Assembly (NCBI RefSeq): GCF_047638075.1 | Contig: NZ_JBLJBV010000010.1 | Location: 1 to 32,456 of the forward strand | Origin: UBA6197 sp047638075 | GTDB lineage: Bacteria > Pseudomonadota > Alphaproteobacteria > Rhodobacterales > Rhodobacteraceae | Direction of reading: 5' to 3' | Length of the DNA stretch: 32,456 nt | The notes under the pieces: model-generated | What the model was told of the DNA's origin: nothing | The model's input: only the letters and a program-made list of their open reading frames with translations | Database searches by the model: none | Program-made: the position numbers and the translations under genes | Part shown: positions 32,256 to 32,456 of the stretch, piece by piece | Numbering within the stretch: position 1 is the stretch's first letter | How the letters are laid out: each line of letters starts with the position of its first letter

Positions 32256-32456
32256 TGGTCCCAGTTTTTCGACCAGTTTGCAGCCTTGTTAAGATGGATC
32301 AGGGTTTCATTGAGGCTGCTAATCTCATTGGTTCTGTTTTGCTGACATAGGCATCATCGGGGGTCAAGATGCCGTGGGTCGAATGCGGGCGCTCAGAGTT
32401 GTAGGCTCTGGACTCATTGATCATATCCAGAAGATGATGATTGCTGCAATCGCGAT
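32256..32456 (-). mobile_element. IS3-family insertion sequence, partial, running off the window
   Basis: The 3' end of an IS3-type element with a transposase C-terminus (32299-32456) on the minus strand. The likely element end is TGGTCCCAGTTTTTCGACCAG beginning at 32256, with TG at its tip as in many IS3 elements. The matching other end and the target duplication are outside the window. It is unrelated in detail to the IS at 10289-11329. Confidence 0.6.
32299..32456 (-). CDS. IS3-family transposase OrfB, C-terminal fragment
   Basis: The last 51 residues of an integrase-core transposase: LLDMINESRAYNSERPHSTHGILTPDDAYV, then a short tail to the stop at 32299. The Y-N-x-x-R-P-H-S-x-x-G-x-L-T-P motif is the hallmark of the C-terminal end of IS3/IS2-type OrfB proteins. 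The frame is open to the window edge, so the gene may be intact beyond it. Confidence 0.8.
   Translation of the reverse strand, partial: RDCSNHHLLDMINESRAYNSERPHSTHGILTPDDAYVSKTEPMRLAASMKP

Overview
The window looks like a chromosomal segment of an alphaproteobacterium of the order Rhodobacterales (roseobacter/Rhodobacter relatives). The evidence is the GC-rich codon use, a DUF1127 gene followed by CCTCCTCCC-loop hairpins (the CcaF1/CcsR 'cuckoo RNA' arrangement known from Rhodobacter sphaeroides), a ferredoxin very like R. capsulatus FdVI, and housekeeping genes typical of the group. Species cannot be told from the sequence alone.

Layout. 1-446: no convincing gene; 10-bp-phased GGGA repeats resemble MraZ operator boxes, so a dcw (division/cell wall) operon may start just left of the window. 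447-1535: mrp (Fe-S carrier ATPase). 1702-2373: stress-type locus with a candidate RpoH-like promoter, a DUF1127 RNA-binding protein gene, and seven hairpins in three pairs plus one, all showing an anti-Shine-Dalgarno loop. 2538-9670: rlmJ, a uvrD/pcrA helicase, folE2, metZ, a GST and yciB, with a structured element between metZ and the GST gene. 9685-11538: a DMT (EamA) transporter gene destroyed by an internal deletion/frameshift and by a 1041-bp IS3-family element with intact ends, a GGTT target duplication and a deleted catalytic core. 11634-16794: ftsY, a lysoplasmalogenase-like gene, an alkB-type monooxygenase, a small secreted protein and xseA.

16866-20164: one-carbon and purine genes (purD, purU), a 2Fe-2S ferredoxin and a peptidoglycan-binding lipoprotein. 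20325-26385: a leftward envelope-proteostasis/redox block (rpiA-gor-hflK-hflC, then degP behind a strong terminator), with a possible 39-aa small protein between degP and hflC. 26617-29704: sdaA, an EamA exporter and a thiamine pyrophosphokinase whose 3' end overlaps the exporter by 98 bp. 29846-31840: a large protein of unknown function with two conserved-looking ends joined by a long acidic Ala/Pro-rich linker. 32256-32456: the end of a second IS3-family element, running off the window.

Most of the window is ordinary core genome. The most interesting parts are the cuckoo-RNA array, the structured metZ/GST intergenic element, the candidate small protein at 21958, the 664-aa linker protein, and the non-autonomous IS inside a dead transporter gene. 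All family calls come from motifs and remembered family sequences; no database search was run.
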